In this document: positions 8,385-16,448 of the stretch, in pieces
Numbering within the stretch: position 1 is the first letter of the stretch
Layout of the letters: each line of letters starts with the position of its first letter
Origin: SIAJ01 sp036266155
GTDB lineage: Bacteria; Planctomycetota; Planctomycetia; Gemmatales; Gemmataceae
Assembly: GCA_036266155.1 (NCBI GenBank)
Contig: DATANR010000435.1
Coordinates: 1-22,806 of the forward strand
Length of the DNA stretch: 22,806 nt
Direction of reading: 5' to 3'
Translations under genes and position numbers: made by a program
The notes under the pieces: generated by a model
What the model saw: the letters and a program-made list of their open reading frames with translations, nothing else
Told to the model about the DNA's origin: nothing
Databases searched by the model: none

Positions 8385-9524
8385 TTACGATTTCGAAACA
8401 AACTTCACACACACGGGACCGCCGATTTCAGCCTTTTGGCCGGTCGGCGTCAGAGCGCCGGTCTTCGCGTCGATCGCGTACACGATAATGCTGTCGCCGT
8501 CCTGGTTGGCGACGACCATCCATTTGCCGGATGGGTCGATGTTGAAGTTGCGGGGAATCTTGATGCCTTCGCCCTGGTGGCCGAGCGCCTTGATCGCGCC
8601 CGTGTCGCTATCGATCGCGAAGATCGCGATGCTGTTGTGGCCGCGATTCGAGGTATAGACGAATTTGCCGTTCGGATGCACGACCGTCTCGGCTGTCGAG
8701 TTCCCCTTCGTCGGTTCGGGTAGTGTTGAGAGCGTGTTGACGATCTTGAACTCGCCCTTGGCCGCGTCGTACGTGAGGGCCGTCAGGCTTGACGCCATCT
8801 CGTTGTTGACGAACGCGAACTTGCCGTTCGGATGGAAGGCGAAGTGCCGCGGGCCTGAGCCGCCGGGCAGGTCAAGTGCCGGCGGGTCGTTTGCCGTGAT
8901 GGTTCCGGCGGCCGAATCGAACTTATAAACGAGCACCTTGTCCAGGCCCAAGTCGGCGACCACTGCGAACTTGTTCGCCGCATCCAAATTCACAGAGTGG
9001 GCGTGCGGCCCCTCTTGGCGCGACTTGTCGGTGCTCGACCCCTTGTGTTGCACAAAGCACGACGCCTCACCGAGTTTGCCGTCCGCGCCGACCGGCAGGA
9101 CGGCAGCGCTGCCGCCTCCGTAGTTGGCGACCAGCACGTTCTTGCCCGCCTTGTCGGCAGTGATGTGACACGGCCCAGTCCCGACCGACGACTGCTGATT
9201 GATCGCCTTCAATTCGCCGGTCTTCGCATCGAGTGTAAAACTCGCGACGCCGCCGGCCTTCTTGCCGTTGAACTCACTGATCTCGCAGACGCAGAAAAGA
9301 TGCTTGCGATCCGGGGCGACGGCGAGAAACGACGGGCTCGTCACCTCGGCCGCCAACTCTGGCTTGCCGATCTTCCCGGTCGCCGGATCGAGTTCAACAC
9401 GGTAGATGCCCTTGCTCTTCTTTCCCGTGTAGGTGCCGACGAAAACCCAGATCGGCTCGTCGGCGGCCGCCGCAATTGGGCCGAACAAAAAGGAGAGGAG
9501 TAAAGCGAGGAGAGGTATGCGCAT
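8385..9524 (-). CDS. Lactonase family protein (6-phosphogluconolactonase-like propeller)
   Basis: A 379-residue member of the seven-bladed lactonase family (PF10282), which includes cytoplasmic 6-phosphogluconolactonase (Pgl/YbhE). The family opening VFVGTYTGKKSKGIYRVELD is at about 27-46; GTGPCHITADKAGKNVLVANYGGGS and DLPGGSGPRHFAFHPNGKFAFVNNE are the conserved blades. Unlike the E. coli enzyme it has a signal peptide (MRIPLLALLLSFLFGPIAAA), so it acts outside the cytoplasm and its substrate is probably not 6-phosphogluconolactone. It leads the three-propeller unit, 69 bp after the SDR gene. No Shine-Dalgarno was found before ATG 9524. Confidence 0.9.
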   Translation of the reverse strand: MRIPLLALLLSFLFGPIAAAADEPIWVFVGTYTGKKSKGIYRVELDPATGKIGKPELAAEVTSPSFLAVAPDRKHLFCVCEISEFNGKKAGGVASFTLDAKTGELKAINQQSSVGTGPCHITADKAGKNVLVANYGGGSAAVLPVGADGKLGEASCFVQHKGSSTDKSRQEGPHAHSVNLDAANKFAVVADLGLDKVLVYKFDSAAGTITANDPPALDLPGGSGPRHFAFHPNGKFAFVNNEMASSLTALTYDAAKGEFKIVNTLSTLPEPTKGNSTAETVVHPNGKFVYTSNRGHNSIAIFAIDSDTGAIKALGHQGEGIKIPRNFNIDPSGKWMVVANQDGDSIIVYAIDAKTGALTPTGQKAEIGGPVCVKFVSKS

Positions 9525-9593
9525 GGTGCCAGGCGGGAGGGCGGGCGAGTTGTCAGTGTAATCGGCGCGACGGGCATGTCACGCGAAAAACGG

Positions 9594-10346
9594 TTAGCCG
9601 CGGCCAACGTACGGCATCTTGGTCGCCATCACGGTCATCGTCAGCACGTTGGCGTCGAGCGGCAAGCCGGCCATGTAGACGACGGCTTGGGCCACATGCG
9701 CGACATCCATCGTCGGCTCGACCATGATCTCGCCGGTCGGTTGCAGAATGCCGGCCCGCATCTTTGCCGTCATCTCCGTGCCCGCGTTGCCGATGTCGAT
9801 TTGCCCGCATGCGATGTCGAAGTGCCGGCCATCGAGGGCCGTCGACTTGGTCAGCCCCGTGATCGCGTGCTTGCTTGCGATGTAGGGCGCCGAGTTCGGC
9901 CGCGGCACGTGAGCGGAGATTGAACCGTTGTTGATGATGCGGCCGCCGCGCGGCGACTGTTCCTTCATCAATCGAAACGCTGCCTGCGTGCAGAGGAACG
10001 CACCCGTCAGGTTCACGTCGACGACGCGTCGCCATTGCTCGAACGTCAAATCTTCCAGCGGTATCGCCGGTGCGCCGGCGCCCGCATTGTTGAACAAGAC
10101 ATCGAGTCGACCGAATGTCGATCGCGTCTTTTCAAAAAGAACTTGGACGGAAGTTGGATCGGTGACATCGGTCGGAACAACGAGGCTGCGGGCTGTCGGC
10201 ATTGTAGCCGCTGTCGCCGCCAAGGCGTCGGTTCGGCGGCCCGCGAGCACGACTGCATAGCCTTCTTTCATGAGCGCCACTGCAGTTACCCGTCCAATGC
10301 CCGAGCCGGCTCCGGTGACCAGTGCGACTCGATCCGGCTGTACCAT
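9594..10346 (-). CDS. SDR family NAD(P)-dependent oxidoreductase
   Basis: A 250-residue classical short-chain dehydrogenase/reductase. The cofactor motif TGAGSGIG is at 11-18, NNAG at 86-89 and the structural Asn112 in VNLTG. The catalytic Ser is in GSISA (141-145), with Tyr155 and Lys159 in YIASK. R37-R38 after the second strand (LAGRR) suggests NADP(H) preference, which is an inference. The substrate is unknown. The frame is open upstream to 10466, but ATG 10346 gives the normal N-terminus; the extra part has no homologous look and runs into tandem repeats. It is on the same strand as the propeller genes and may be transcribed into them (69-bp gap). Confidence 0.93.
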   Translation of the reverse strand: MVQPDRVALVTGAGSGIGRVTAVALMKEGYAVVLAGRRTDALAATAATMPTARSLVVPTDVTDPTSVQVLFEKTRSTFGRLDVLFNNAGAGAPAIPLEDLTFEQWRRVVDVNLTGAFLCTQAAFRLMKEQSPRGGRIINNGSISAHVPRPNSAPYIASKHAITGLTKSTALDGRHFDIACGQIDIGNAGTEMTAKMRAGILQPTGEIMVEPTMDVAHVAQAVVYMAGLPLDANVLTMTVMATKMPYVGRG

Positions 10347-10446
10347 AAAGTGCTCGCGGTAAAGAAGTAGAGACAAACTGCCACTTGTCGTTGATGATGA
10401 TAACTTTTGTCTGGCGGTTTGCCCCACCCCTCTTCCAGAGGAATTC

Positions 10447-10501
10447 CACTTTTCCAGAATCAACACTTTTTTCCAGAATCAACTCTTTTTTCCAGACAAA
10501 T
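10447..10501. repeat. Three tandem ~19-bp repeats
   Basis: Copies at 10447-10463, 10464-10482 and 10483-10501 share the core CTTTT(TT)CCAGA followed by ATCAA in the first two and CAAAT in the third. A weaker half copy (CTCTTCCAGAG) lies just before. They sit between the terminator of the secreted Cys-rich gene and the SDR start (about 100 bp upstream of ATG 10346). On the minus strand each reads TTGATTCTGGAAAAAAG. They could be operator sites or part of the SDR promoter; no binding protein can be named. Confidence 0.7.
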
Positions 10502-10516
10502 ACCTTTGGATACACG

Positions 10517-10554
10517 AAAAAAACGCCGGTCGGCCATGGGCAGCCGACCGGCGT
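10517..10554 (-). terminator. Intrinsic terminator of the secreted Cys-rich gene
   Basis: A perfect 12-bp stem (10523-10534 with 10543-10554, arm ACGCCGGTCGGC) with an 8-nt loop is followed, in minus-strand direction, by seven T residues (10523 down to 10517). It begins 20 bp after the stop of the gene at 10575-11123. This is the only textbook rho-independent terminator seen in the window. Confidence 0.9.
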
Positions 10555-10574
10555 GGTGCGGGATGGTTGGGCGA

Positions 10575-11123
10575 TCACTTCGGCAGCGGCGGGATGCCAA
10601 CCGGCGGGCCGCCGGGCAGGGCCGGGCCCTGGCCTTGAACCTGCGTCTGCGTCTGAGTTTGCGTCTGCACCTGCGTCTGGGTCGGGGCGACGTACGGGGC
10701 CGGCTGGGCGATCGTCACCGGCGTCGTTACCTGCACCTGAACCTGCACCGGCGGGGCGACCGTGATGTAGCTGATCGGGTAGTAGCAGCAAGACGGCTCG
10801 CACCAGTAGTAGTAGCAGCAAGTGCTCGGGCACCAGTAGGTCTGGCAGCCGTACTTCGGCCAGAAGCAGGAATACGACCAGTGGTTGTGGTTCTTGCCCT
10901 GGTAGAAGAACCCGCCGCTGAACGATTTGCCGAAGGTCAGGTGGTAGTTCGACGTCGACTTGAAATTGTTCGACGTGAAGTGCCAGCTCGGCGACGGGTT
11001 ATGCCAGCTCGTGTGCGAAGGCATCGAGTGACTTCCGCTGCTGCTGCCCTTGCTACCCGGCCCGGCGACCGCCGCACCGGCCGCCACGCTCGCCACCACC
11101 GCACTCAGGATGAACTTCTTCAT
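10575..11123 (-). CDS. Secreted Cys/Tyr-rich, Gln/Thr-repeat protein
   Basis: A 182-residue protein with a strong signal peptide (MKKFILSAVVASVAAGAAVA). Residues ~22-60 are Ser/His/Trp-rich (SHTSWHNPSPSWHF). The centre (~80-115) has paired cysteines and runs of Tyr (WCPSTCCYYYWCEPSCCYYP), suggesting disulphides or metal binding outside the cell. The C-terminus carries a dipeptide Gln-Thr/Gln-Val repeat (QTQVQTQTQTQTQVQGQG), encoded by a six-base DNA repeat at about 10630-10683. AAGGAG stands at a good distance before ATG 11123. No known domain is recognised. A structural or cell-surface role is plausible, from composition only. Confidence 0.82.
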   Translation of the reverse strand: MKKFILSAVVASVAAGAAVAGPGSKGSSSGSHSMPSHTSWHNPSPSWHFTSNNFKSTSNYHLTFGKSFSGGFFYQGKNHNHWSYSCFWPKYGCQTYWCPSTCCYYYWCEPSCCYYPISYITVAPPVQVQVQVTTPVTIAQPAPYVAPTQTQVQTQTQTQTQVQGQGPALPGGPPVGIPPLPK

Positions 11124-11247
11124 GATCTCGCTCCTTTTGAGTTTTGGTCGAGCGTTGTTGCCCGGCCTACATTGCGGAGCGAGAAGCTGCGCGATGTGTT
11201 ACAAAGAATTCGAGACTTCTCGCCGAACGCGACAAAACTCGACTGGA

Positions 11248-11341
11248 GCGATCCCGTAGGGATCGCAGAGAATAGCCGGCGGTCGAGCGTCAGCTCGACC
11301 GCCGGAGACCCTTCCCATTGCCGCCGACTCCAAAGGAGTCG
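11248..11341. repeat. Composite palindromic repeat, copy 1
   Basis: Three hairpins in a row: GCGATCCC-GTA-GGGATCGC (11248-11266); a 13-bp perfect stem CCGGCGGTCGAGC with a 4-nt loop (11276-11305); and CGACTCC-AAA-GGAGTCG (11325-11341). Copy 2 at 11393-11484 has the same plan, which marks this as a repeat family rather than chance. Confidence 0.8.
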
Positions 11342-11392
11342 CAGAACGTCGCGGATACCAACACGTCGATTGACATCAAAGCCAGCGTTGTG

Positions 11393-11484
11393 CGATCCCG
11401 TTGGGATCGGCTGAAATGGCTTCGCTTTCCGGTGGTCGAGCTGCCACTCGACCACCGGCTACTATCTGCGATCCCTTCGGGATC
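11393..11484. repeat. Composite palindromic repeat, copy 2
   Basis: CGATCCC-GTT-GGGATCG (11393-11409), then CCGGTGGTCGAG with its complement around a 6-nt loop (11429-11458), then a GATCCC-TTC-GGGATC hairpin (11470-11484). The big stem differs from copy 1 by compensating changes (CGGCGG/CCGCCG against CGGTGG/CCACCG), so the pairing is conserved while the sequence drifts. Confidence 0.8.
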
Positions 11485-11590
11485 AAGAGAACGAAACGCG
11501 ATCGGGATTCGCGAGAACTGTCCGGATTTCGCCGACATTTCGGCAATACAATACGCCCGCTTCCCAATTCTTCCCGCCGACACTACTACC

Positions 11591-13633
11591 ATGAAGCCAA
11601 TCCTCCCCATCCTTGCGTTCGCGGTGCTCGCCAATATCGCGGCCGCCGATCCGCTTCCGAAGAGCGTGGCGTCCGCTCCGTGTACCGTGCCACCGACGAT
11701 CGACGGCATACTGGCGCCGGACGAATGGAAGTCTGCCAAGCACTACTCCTTCGATCTCGAGATGATCCGCCTGAAGCCGATGGCCAAGGAGAATCGAGCC
11801 TGCGAATTGTGGCTCATGAATTCGGCCAACGCGCTCTACATCGCGTTCCGTATCCCCGATGAGACGCTCAACGCCTCGCTCAACCCGATCGACATCGATT
11901 TCGCGGTTTTGGCCTTCTGACGTGGCAAACAGCTCCAGGCGGGCGACGATCGCAAGGTGATCGCGCCCGGCCTCTACGCCGACAAGCACTGGGTGAGCCC
12001 CGGCAAAGATGCCGACGACAAGCACAAGGATGGTCGCGGGGCCGTCGGATACGAGAAAGGCGTTTACTCGTTTGAATGGGCCGTCCCACTCGACTCCGGC
12101 GACGCCGAGGATCTCAAGGCCAAGCCGGGCGACACGATCCGCTTCAACCTAGCCTACTTCGATCGCTTTTCGGCGGAGATCAAGGAGACGCAATTCGGCA
12201 CCGTTTTTGGCGGCGACCTCGACCACGCGGACACCTGGGGCACGATCGAGCTGGCCGAGAAGGTCGTCGACGATGGTGGCGGCGCTTTCAAAGGCGCGGC
12301 CTGGGCCGAGGACTACATTCACAAGAGATCGAGCCGTTTGCGCGTCATTGACTCGACGCTCATTCCGAGCGTCCCGAAGCCGGCCGCGAAGGTGAATGTC
12401 GCCTTCAACTACCGCGATCCCAAGGGTGGCAAGAATAAGGAGGGCAAGGCAGCCATCTATCTGCCCGGTGTCGTCCACGACGATGCGAAGGCCACGCTGC
12501 CGCTGTTCTTCGCGGCCGGCTATGAGATCGATGACAATGCCGCGAGCGCGCACCTTCGGCGCGGCTACGCCGTCGTCACGCCGCGCACGCTCGAAACGAA
12601 TCCGCTCATTCGCACAACGAGTCCCGACATCGCTCTGCTGCACATTGCCCGCGCGCTGCCATTCGTTGACGATGCGCACGTCGTCATCGGCGGCGGCAGC
12701 GCCGGCGGGTACATGACGCTCATGCTCGCGGCGGAGACTTTCCCGTTGGCCGCGGCCGCGCCCGATGTGCCGCCGGTCAATTGGGGTTACAACGCGGCGT
12801 ACTTCTTCAAGCAGTCGAAGATCCTGGCGCCCGTGGCCGGGGAGTTTGTCTCCAAGGTACCGGTGCTGGCCAGCGTGGGCACCATGCTCGCGACCGCCAC
12901 GGATGTTTACGGCGGCGACTTCGGCGATGCCACGTGGTTCGCCCATTCGCCAGTCGCGCACGTGCCGACGATCACCTGCCCGGTGCAGGTCAACTGGTCG
13001 ACGGCCGACGTGTTGGTGCCGATCGATCAGGTCGGCGCGAAGTGGGTGAAGGCGTTCGACGTGAAGAAGTTCCCCACCGGCTTCACGATGGACCCGACGA
13101 AGTTGACGACGACCAAGGAAGGCCACACACGGTTGCTCGACGTTTTGCCGGAAGGGAGCTACGAGTTGTTCGAAGTCGCCCTGCCCGCTGGTGCTCTCAA
13201 GGCCGGCGCTCCCGCCGGCTCAGGTGGCCCGCGTTCCGGCGAGTTACCGCTGAGCACGACCAAGCAATGGTCGATCGCCATCATTGATGAGGGTCCGCCG
13301 GAACCGCAGGTCGGGCACCTGAAATACACGGTTAGCTGGACGCGCGAGAAGTATCTGGAGCAAGCGAAGTCGGCCAAGATCGCCGCCAACCAATTGACGG
13401 CGACGAAGCTCGAACGGCTGATGGACCGCTTTGTCGGCAAAGAATGGCTGCCCAGCAAGTTAAACCACTTGGACGAGCATGCAGGTGAGATGGTCGACGT
13501 ACTGCGCGGCCTACGAACATACACGAAAGCAAGTCCTGCCAACGCCGCCACGTTCGCGGAGTTGTACGCCAAGCTGCCCGCGACGAAGCAGGTGCTAGAT
13601 GCGGCGTTCGTCAAGGAACTGGTCGGTAAGTGA
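11591..13633 (+). pseudogene. CBM9-like/alpha-beta hydrolase gene interrupted by in-frame TGA
   Basis: One reading frame of 680 codons is broken only by TGA at 11918-11920 (codon 110). Before the stop come a signal peptide (ILPILAFAVLANIAAADP) and the first half of a CBM9-like carbohydrate-binding domain (PTIDGILAPDEWKSAKHYS, ELWLMNSANALYIAFRI). After it, in the same frame, the domain continues (KHWVSPGKDADD, YSFEWAVPLDS, FNLAYFDRFS). An alpha/beta-hydrolase region follows, with nucleophile elbow GGGSAGGYM (Ser near 370) and a possible acid in NWSTADVLVP (~470). The missing residue follows F and precedes RGKQLQ; Trp (TGG to TGA) is likely. A downstream GTG at 11957 could start a shorter protein but would lose the signal peptide. 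Sequencing error, nonsense mutation or readthrough all remain possible. No Shine-Dalgarno precedes ATG 11591. Confidence 0.75.
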
Positions 13634-13665
13634 TGCGATCGATGAACAACACGGGAGAGATTACC

Positions 13666-14106
13666 ATGCGCAAATTTCTGTCGATCAGCGTCGTGCTCTT
13701 GCTCGTCGGCGCCGACACGCCGGCCGACGCCGTGAAGAAAGACCTCGCCCAGCTCGAAGGCGAGTGGTCGATGGTCTCCGGCGAACGCGAAGGTCAGGCG
13801 ATCCCGGAACAATACCTCAAGTCCGGCACGCGCACGTTCAAAGACGGCGTCGTCACCGTGAAATTCGGCGACATGCTGCTCATGACGGCGAAGGTCACGC
13901 TCGATGCGAGCAAGTCGCCCAAAACTGTCGACTACGACGTGACCGACGGCATGTTCAAAGGCAAAAAGCAACTCGGCATCTACGAACTCGACGGCGACAC
14001 GGCCAAATTCTGCTTCGCCAACCCCGGCGACGAGCGGCCGACGTCGTTCAAGACCAAGGCCGGCAGTGGGCAGACGTCGACGGTGTGGAAGAAGAGCAAA
14101 AAGTAG
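13666..14106 (+). CDS. TIGR03067 domain-containing protein
   Basis: A 146-residue protein of the TIGR03067 family, which is expanded in planctomycetes. Diagnostic strings are LAQLEGEWSMVSGEREGQAIP near the N-terminus, FKDGVVTVKFGD in the middle and KKQLGIYELDGDTAKFCFANPGDERPTSFKT near the end. A short hydrophobic N-terminus (KFLSISVVLLLVGADTPADA) looks like a signal peptide, so the protein is probably exported. Function is unknown for the family. ATG 13666 was preferred over upstream ATG 13630 because it starts the signal peptide and has GGGAGAG upstream. It lies 32 bp after the hydrolase stop and may share its transcript. Confidence 0.9.
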   Translation: MRKFLSISVVLLLVGADTPADAVKKDLAQLEGEWSMVSGEREGQAIPEQYLKSGTRTFKDGVVTVKFGDMLLMTAKVTLDASKSPKTVDYDVTDGMFKGKKQLGIYELDGDTAKFCFANPGDERPTSFKTKAGSGQTSTVWKKSKK

Positions 14107-14127
14107 CTGGGCCAAAGCCTTGATTAC

Positions 14128-14189
14128 CGTGGCATAAGATTCCGATCTTGTGCTGAGAATGCAGCACAAGATCGGAATCTTATGCCACG
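14128..14189. repeat. Perfect 28-bp inverted repeat
   Basis: Positions 14128-14155 are the exact reverse complement of 14162-14189, around a 6-nt loop (AGAATG). The arm begins CGTGGCATAAGATTCCG. It lies between convergent genes (TIGR03067 protein and kinase), so it may end transcription from both sides, although there is no T-run. Its length and perfection exceed normal terminators and suggest a mobile or amplified palindromic element. Confidence 0.85.
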
Positions 14190-14195
14190 AAGGCG

Positions 14196-16448
14196 TTATT
14201 TGTTCAACAGGCGCGATTGAAGTTCACGGGCTGGCCCATGGTTCGGATCGATCGCTAGCGCGCGCCCGACATCGGCCTTGGCTCGGTCCGCGCGGCCGGC
14301 GGCTTGGTAGGCGAGGCCGCGGTTGTACAGGCACCACGGGCTATCTGGGTTGAGAGCCAGACAGGCGGAGAACGCGGCGAGGGCGACCAGCGGTTCCTTC
14401 AAGCGCAAGGCACAGACGCCGCGGTAGTAATTGCCCCAGACGGAACGCGGGTCGAGTTCGATGCAGCGATCGAGGGCAGCCACGGCGGCGGTTGGGTTGC
14501 CGGCCTGGAGGCGGGCGCGACCAAACGCGAGATGTTCCCACGCGGTACGCGGCGGCAATCGCTCAGCCTGTCGTTCGCAGCCTTCAGCAAGTTCGCGCTT
14601 CTCGAGTGCGCGCTCGTGGCGGGCGCGTTCCAAATAGAGGACGCCGCTCGGCCCGAGGAGTTCTTCGGCCTCGGTCAGTATGGCGATCGCCCGCTCGTGG
14701 CCGGTGCGATCGTTTGCCACCGCCGCTTCCAGATGAGCGGTGAGGATGCCGAGATCGAGCAGATCGATGCGCCAGCGTCCTTCCAACTCGGCCGTGGGTT
14801 GATTCGCGAGTCGATTGGCGATTTCCAGGCGCTTCGACCAGAGTTCGCGACAGTGTGCGGCGGCGCTACTCGCCTGTTCGGGCGTCAAGGCGTCGGCGGC
14901 ATAGAGAGGACGGACCTGTTCGCACAACAGGTGCAGTTCCGCCGCCGCCTGGCCGCGCTCGCCAAGTTGCCGCGTCTCGTCGAGTTGCGCTCGCAATTCA
15001 CCCTGAAAGGGCACGCCGTTCAAAAGCGCGATGCCGGTGCGTGAGACCTCGATCGCTTCGCGAAATCGGCCCTCGTCGACGTAGGCCTGACCGGACCGCA
15101 ACGACATCCGTGCACGTTCACTTTGGCGATTGCCGTGGATGGTCAAGCCGATGCCGACAACGAGGATAGTCGCAGCCGCCAGCGCGAGCGGCAGTCCGAG
15201 CGGATGGCGCTTGCGCCACTTGTGCCAGCGTTCTTTCCAGCTTCGGTTGCGCACGCCACGCAAGGGCATGGCCGTCAAATGTCGGCGCAGATCGGATGCG
15301 AGGAGTGCCGCATTGGGGTAGCGATCGCGTGCCTCGGCAGCGGTGCACCGTGTCAACACATCGGCAAGCGCCACTGAGCCACGCGGCTTGCCCGCCGCGA
15401 GCCGGCCCCACAACTCCGCAAGCAGGACGCCCAGCGCGAATACATCGGCCCGACCGTCGACGTCGACCGACACGGGTTTCCCGTCGGCGACGGCCTTCAT
15501 CGCGGCGGCCTGTTCCGGCGCCATGTAGCCGACCGTGCCGCCGGCCCACGCGGGTGGTGGATCGCCGGACTTGAGCGGTGGGTGCGCCAGATGGAAATCG
15601 AGCAACATCGGCGTGCCGTCCGCAGCGATGAGAACGTTGGACGGCTTCAAATCGAGATGGAGCAGGCCGCGGTCGTGCGCATATTGCAAAGCGTCCGCCA
15701 AGCAGGCGCCGACCCAGCAGACGATCTCGGCCGGCGTGGCGCGTTCGAGGAAGCCGCCGACGATCGGCTGTGCCAGCGTCGCCGGTCCCGCTTCACGCAC
15801 GGCCGCGAGCAGTCCTTGACCGGATAGTGGTCCCGGCCCACCTTCGGGAAACAGGTCGGCCAGGGTGGCGCCACCGAAGTACGGCAGGCACAGGCCGCGC
15901 AGGCCGCGCTCGGGAAACTCGTGGGCGGAATAAAGCGGAACGATATGCGTGTGTTGCAGGCGTGCCAACGAGAGGTGTTCGCCACCGGCCCACGGGCCGA
16001 GCTTGAGGACCACGGCACGTTCGCCGAGCGATTCCTGAGCCGCCAGATACACGCGGCCGTGTGCGCCCTTACCGAGTTGGGACAGCAAGTGAAACTCGCC
16101 CAGTCGTTGGCTCGGCTCGGGAAAGCGCGGCGGCGTGAGTTGCGGTCCGAGTGTCGCCTGGCAATCGAGCAGGACCTCGACCTGCGCGGCCCACTGCGGG
16201 AAGCGACCCTTCAACTCCACGGCCGTCGTCGGTTCGCCAAACTCGGAGCGGAGGACGAGTTCCTCGGCGATCAATTCGAGCGCGACTTCCGGGTTGTCCC
16301 ACAGCTCCGGTCGGCGATCGAGGAGTGACTCAACGAGCGGCCGGTCGCCGGCTTGCCAGCGTGCGACCAAGTCGGCCACCAGCGAGTCGACGACGGTTAC
16401 GGTGTCACGGTCGGTCTTGGGAGCGTGGGCCTCAACGGTCGGGGTCAT
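14196..16448 (-). CDS. Ser/Thr protein kinase with transmembrane segment and TPR domain
   Basis: A 750-residue PknB-type kinase. Gly-rich loop GKGAHGRVYLA is at 126-136, Lys149 in VVLKL, the catalytic loop HLDLKPSN at 264-271 (Asp266, Lys268, Asn271) and APE at 310-312. Two departures: HRD is HLD, and the DFG motif is DFH (284-286). Asp284 is kept, so activity is possible. The N-terminal ~115 residues (LVADLVARWQAGDRPLVESLL) form the helical region often seen in planctomycete kinases. A transmembrane helix (~416-439) separates it from an outward-facing TPR region (~600-745: YRGVCALRLKEPLVALAAF, YNRGLAYQAAGRADRAK). ATG 16448 overlaps the end of the sigma factor gene by 17 bp, implying translational coupling; the frame is open upstream to 16553 but that part lies inside the sigma gene. 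Confidence 0.94.
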   Translation of the reverse strand: MTPTVEAHAPKTDRDTVTVVDSLVADLVARWQAGDRPLVESLLDRRPELWDNPEVALELIAEELVLRSEFGEPTTAVELKGRFPQWAAQVEVLLDCQATLGPQLTPPRFPEPSQRLGEFHLLSQLGKGAHGRVYLAAQESLGERAVVLKLGPWAGGEHLSLARLQHTHIVPLYSAHEFPERGLRGLCLPYFGGATLADLFPEGGPGPLSGQGLLAAVREAGPATLAQPIVGGFLERATPAEIVCWVGACLADALQYAHDRGLLHLDLKPSNVLIAADGTPMLLDFHLAHPPLKSGDPPPAWAGGTVGYMAPEQAAAMKAVADGKPVSVDVDGRADVFALGVLLAELWGRLAAGKPRGSVALADVLTRCTAAEARDRYPNAALLASDLRRHLTAMPLRGVRNRSWKERWHKWRKRHPLGLPLALAAATILVVGIGLTIHGNRQSERARMSLRSGQAYVDEGRFREAIEVSRTGIALLNGVPFQGELRAQLDETRQLGERGQAAAELHLLCEQVRPLYAADALTPEQASSAAAHCRELWSKRLEIANRLANQPTAELEGRWRIDLLDLGILTAHLEAAVANDRTGHERAIAILTEAEELLGPSGVLYLERARHERALEKRELAEGCERQAERLPPRTAWEHLAFGRARLQAGNPTAAVAALDRCIELDPRSVWGNYYRGVCALRLKEPLVALAAFSACLALNPDSPWCLYNRGLAYQAAGRADRAKADVGRALAIDPNHGPARELQSRLLNK

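Larger units (their letters stand above)
11124..11590. other. 467-bp non-coding gap rich in palindromes
   Basis: No gene is supported here. The left part is the upstream region of the divergent secreted Cys-rich gene. From 11248 to 11484 it is filled by hairpin-forming repeats (listed separately). The remainder up to ATG 11591 should hold the promoter of the hydrolase gene, but no convincing -35/-10 pair was found. Confidence 0.6.

Noticed and set aside
8385..9524. Cytoplasmic 6-phosphogluconolactonase (pgl)
   Set aside because: The protein has a signal peptide, so the pentose phosphate role and gene symbol were not assigned.
10407..11414. Plus-strand open frame of 335 codons across the secreted Cys-rich gene
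   Set aside because: Its translation is Arg/Ala/Leu low complexity and it crosses the terminator and palindromes; the minus-strand gene has signal peptide and Shine-Dalgarno.
11248..11484. CRISPR array
   Set aside because: The repeats are palindromic units with unequal spacing and only two copies; no spacers of constant length and no cas genes nearby.
11918..11980. Selenocysteine insertion at the TGA of the hydrolase gene
   Set aside because: I see no convincing SECIS-like hairpin with an apical loop directly after the TGA, the position lies in a carbohydrate-binding domain without redox role, and Trp fits better.
12149..13126. Minus-strand open frame of 325 codons inside the hydrolase gene
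   Set aside because: Antisense shadow; the plus strand carries the hydrolase motifs over the same bases.
14128..14189. Standard rho-independent terminator
   Set aside because: The stem is far too long and neither side is followed by a T-run, so it is listed as an inverted repeat even if it may stop transcription.
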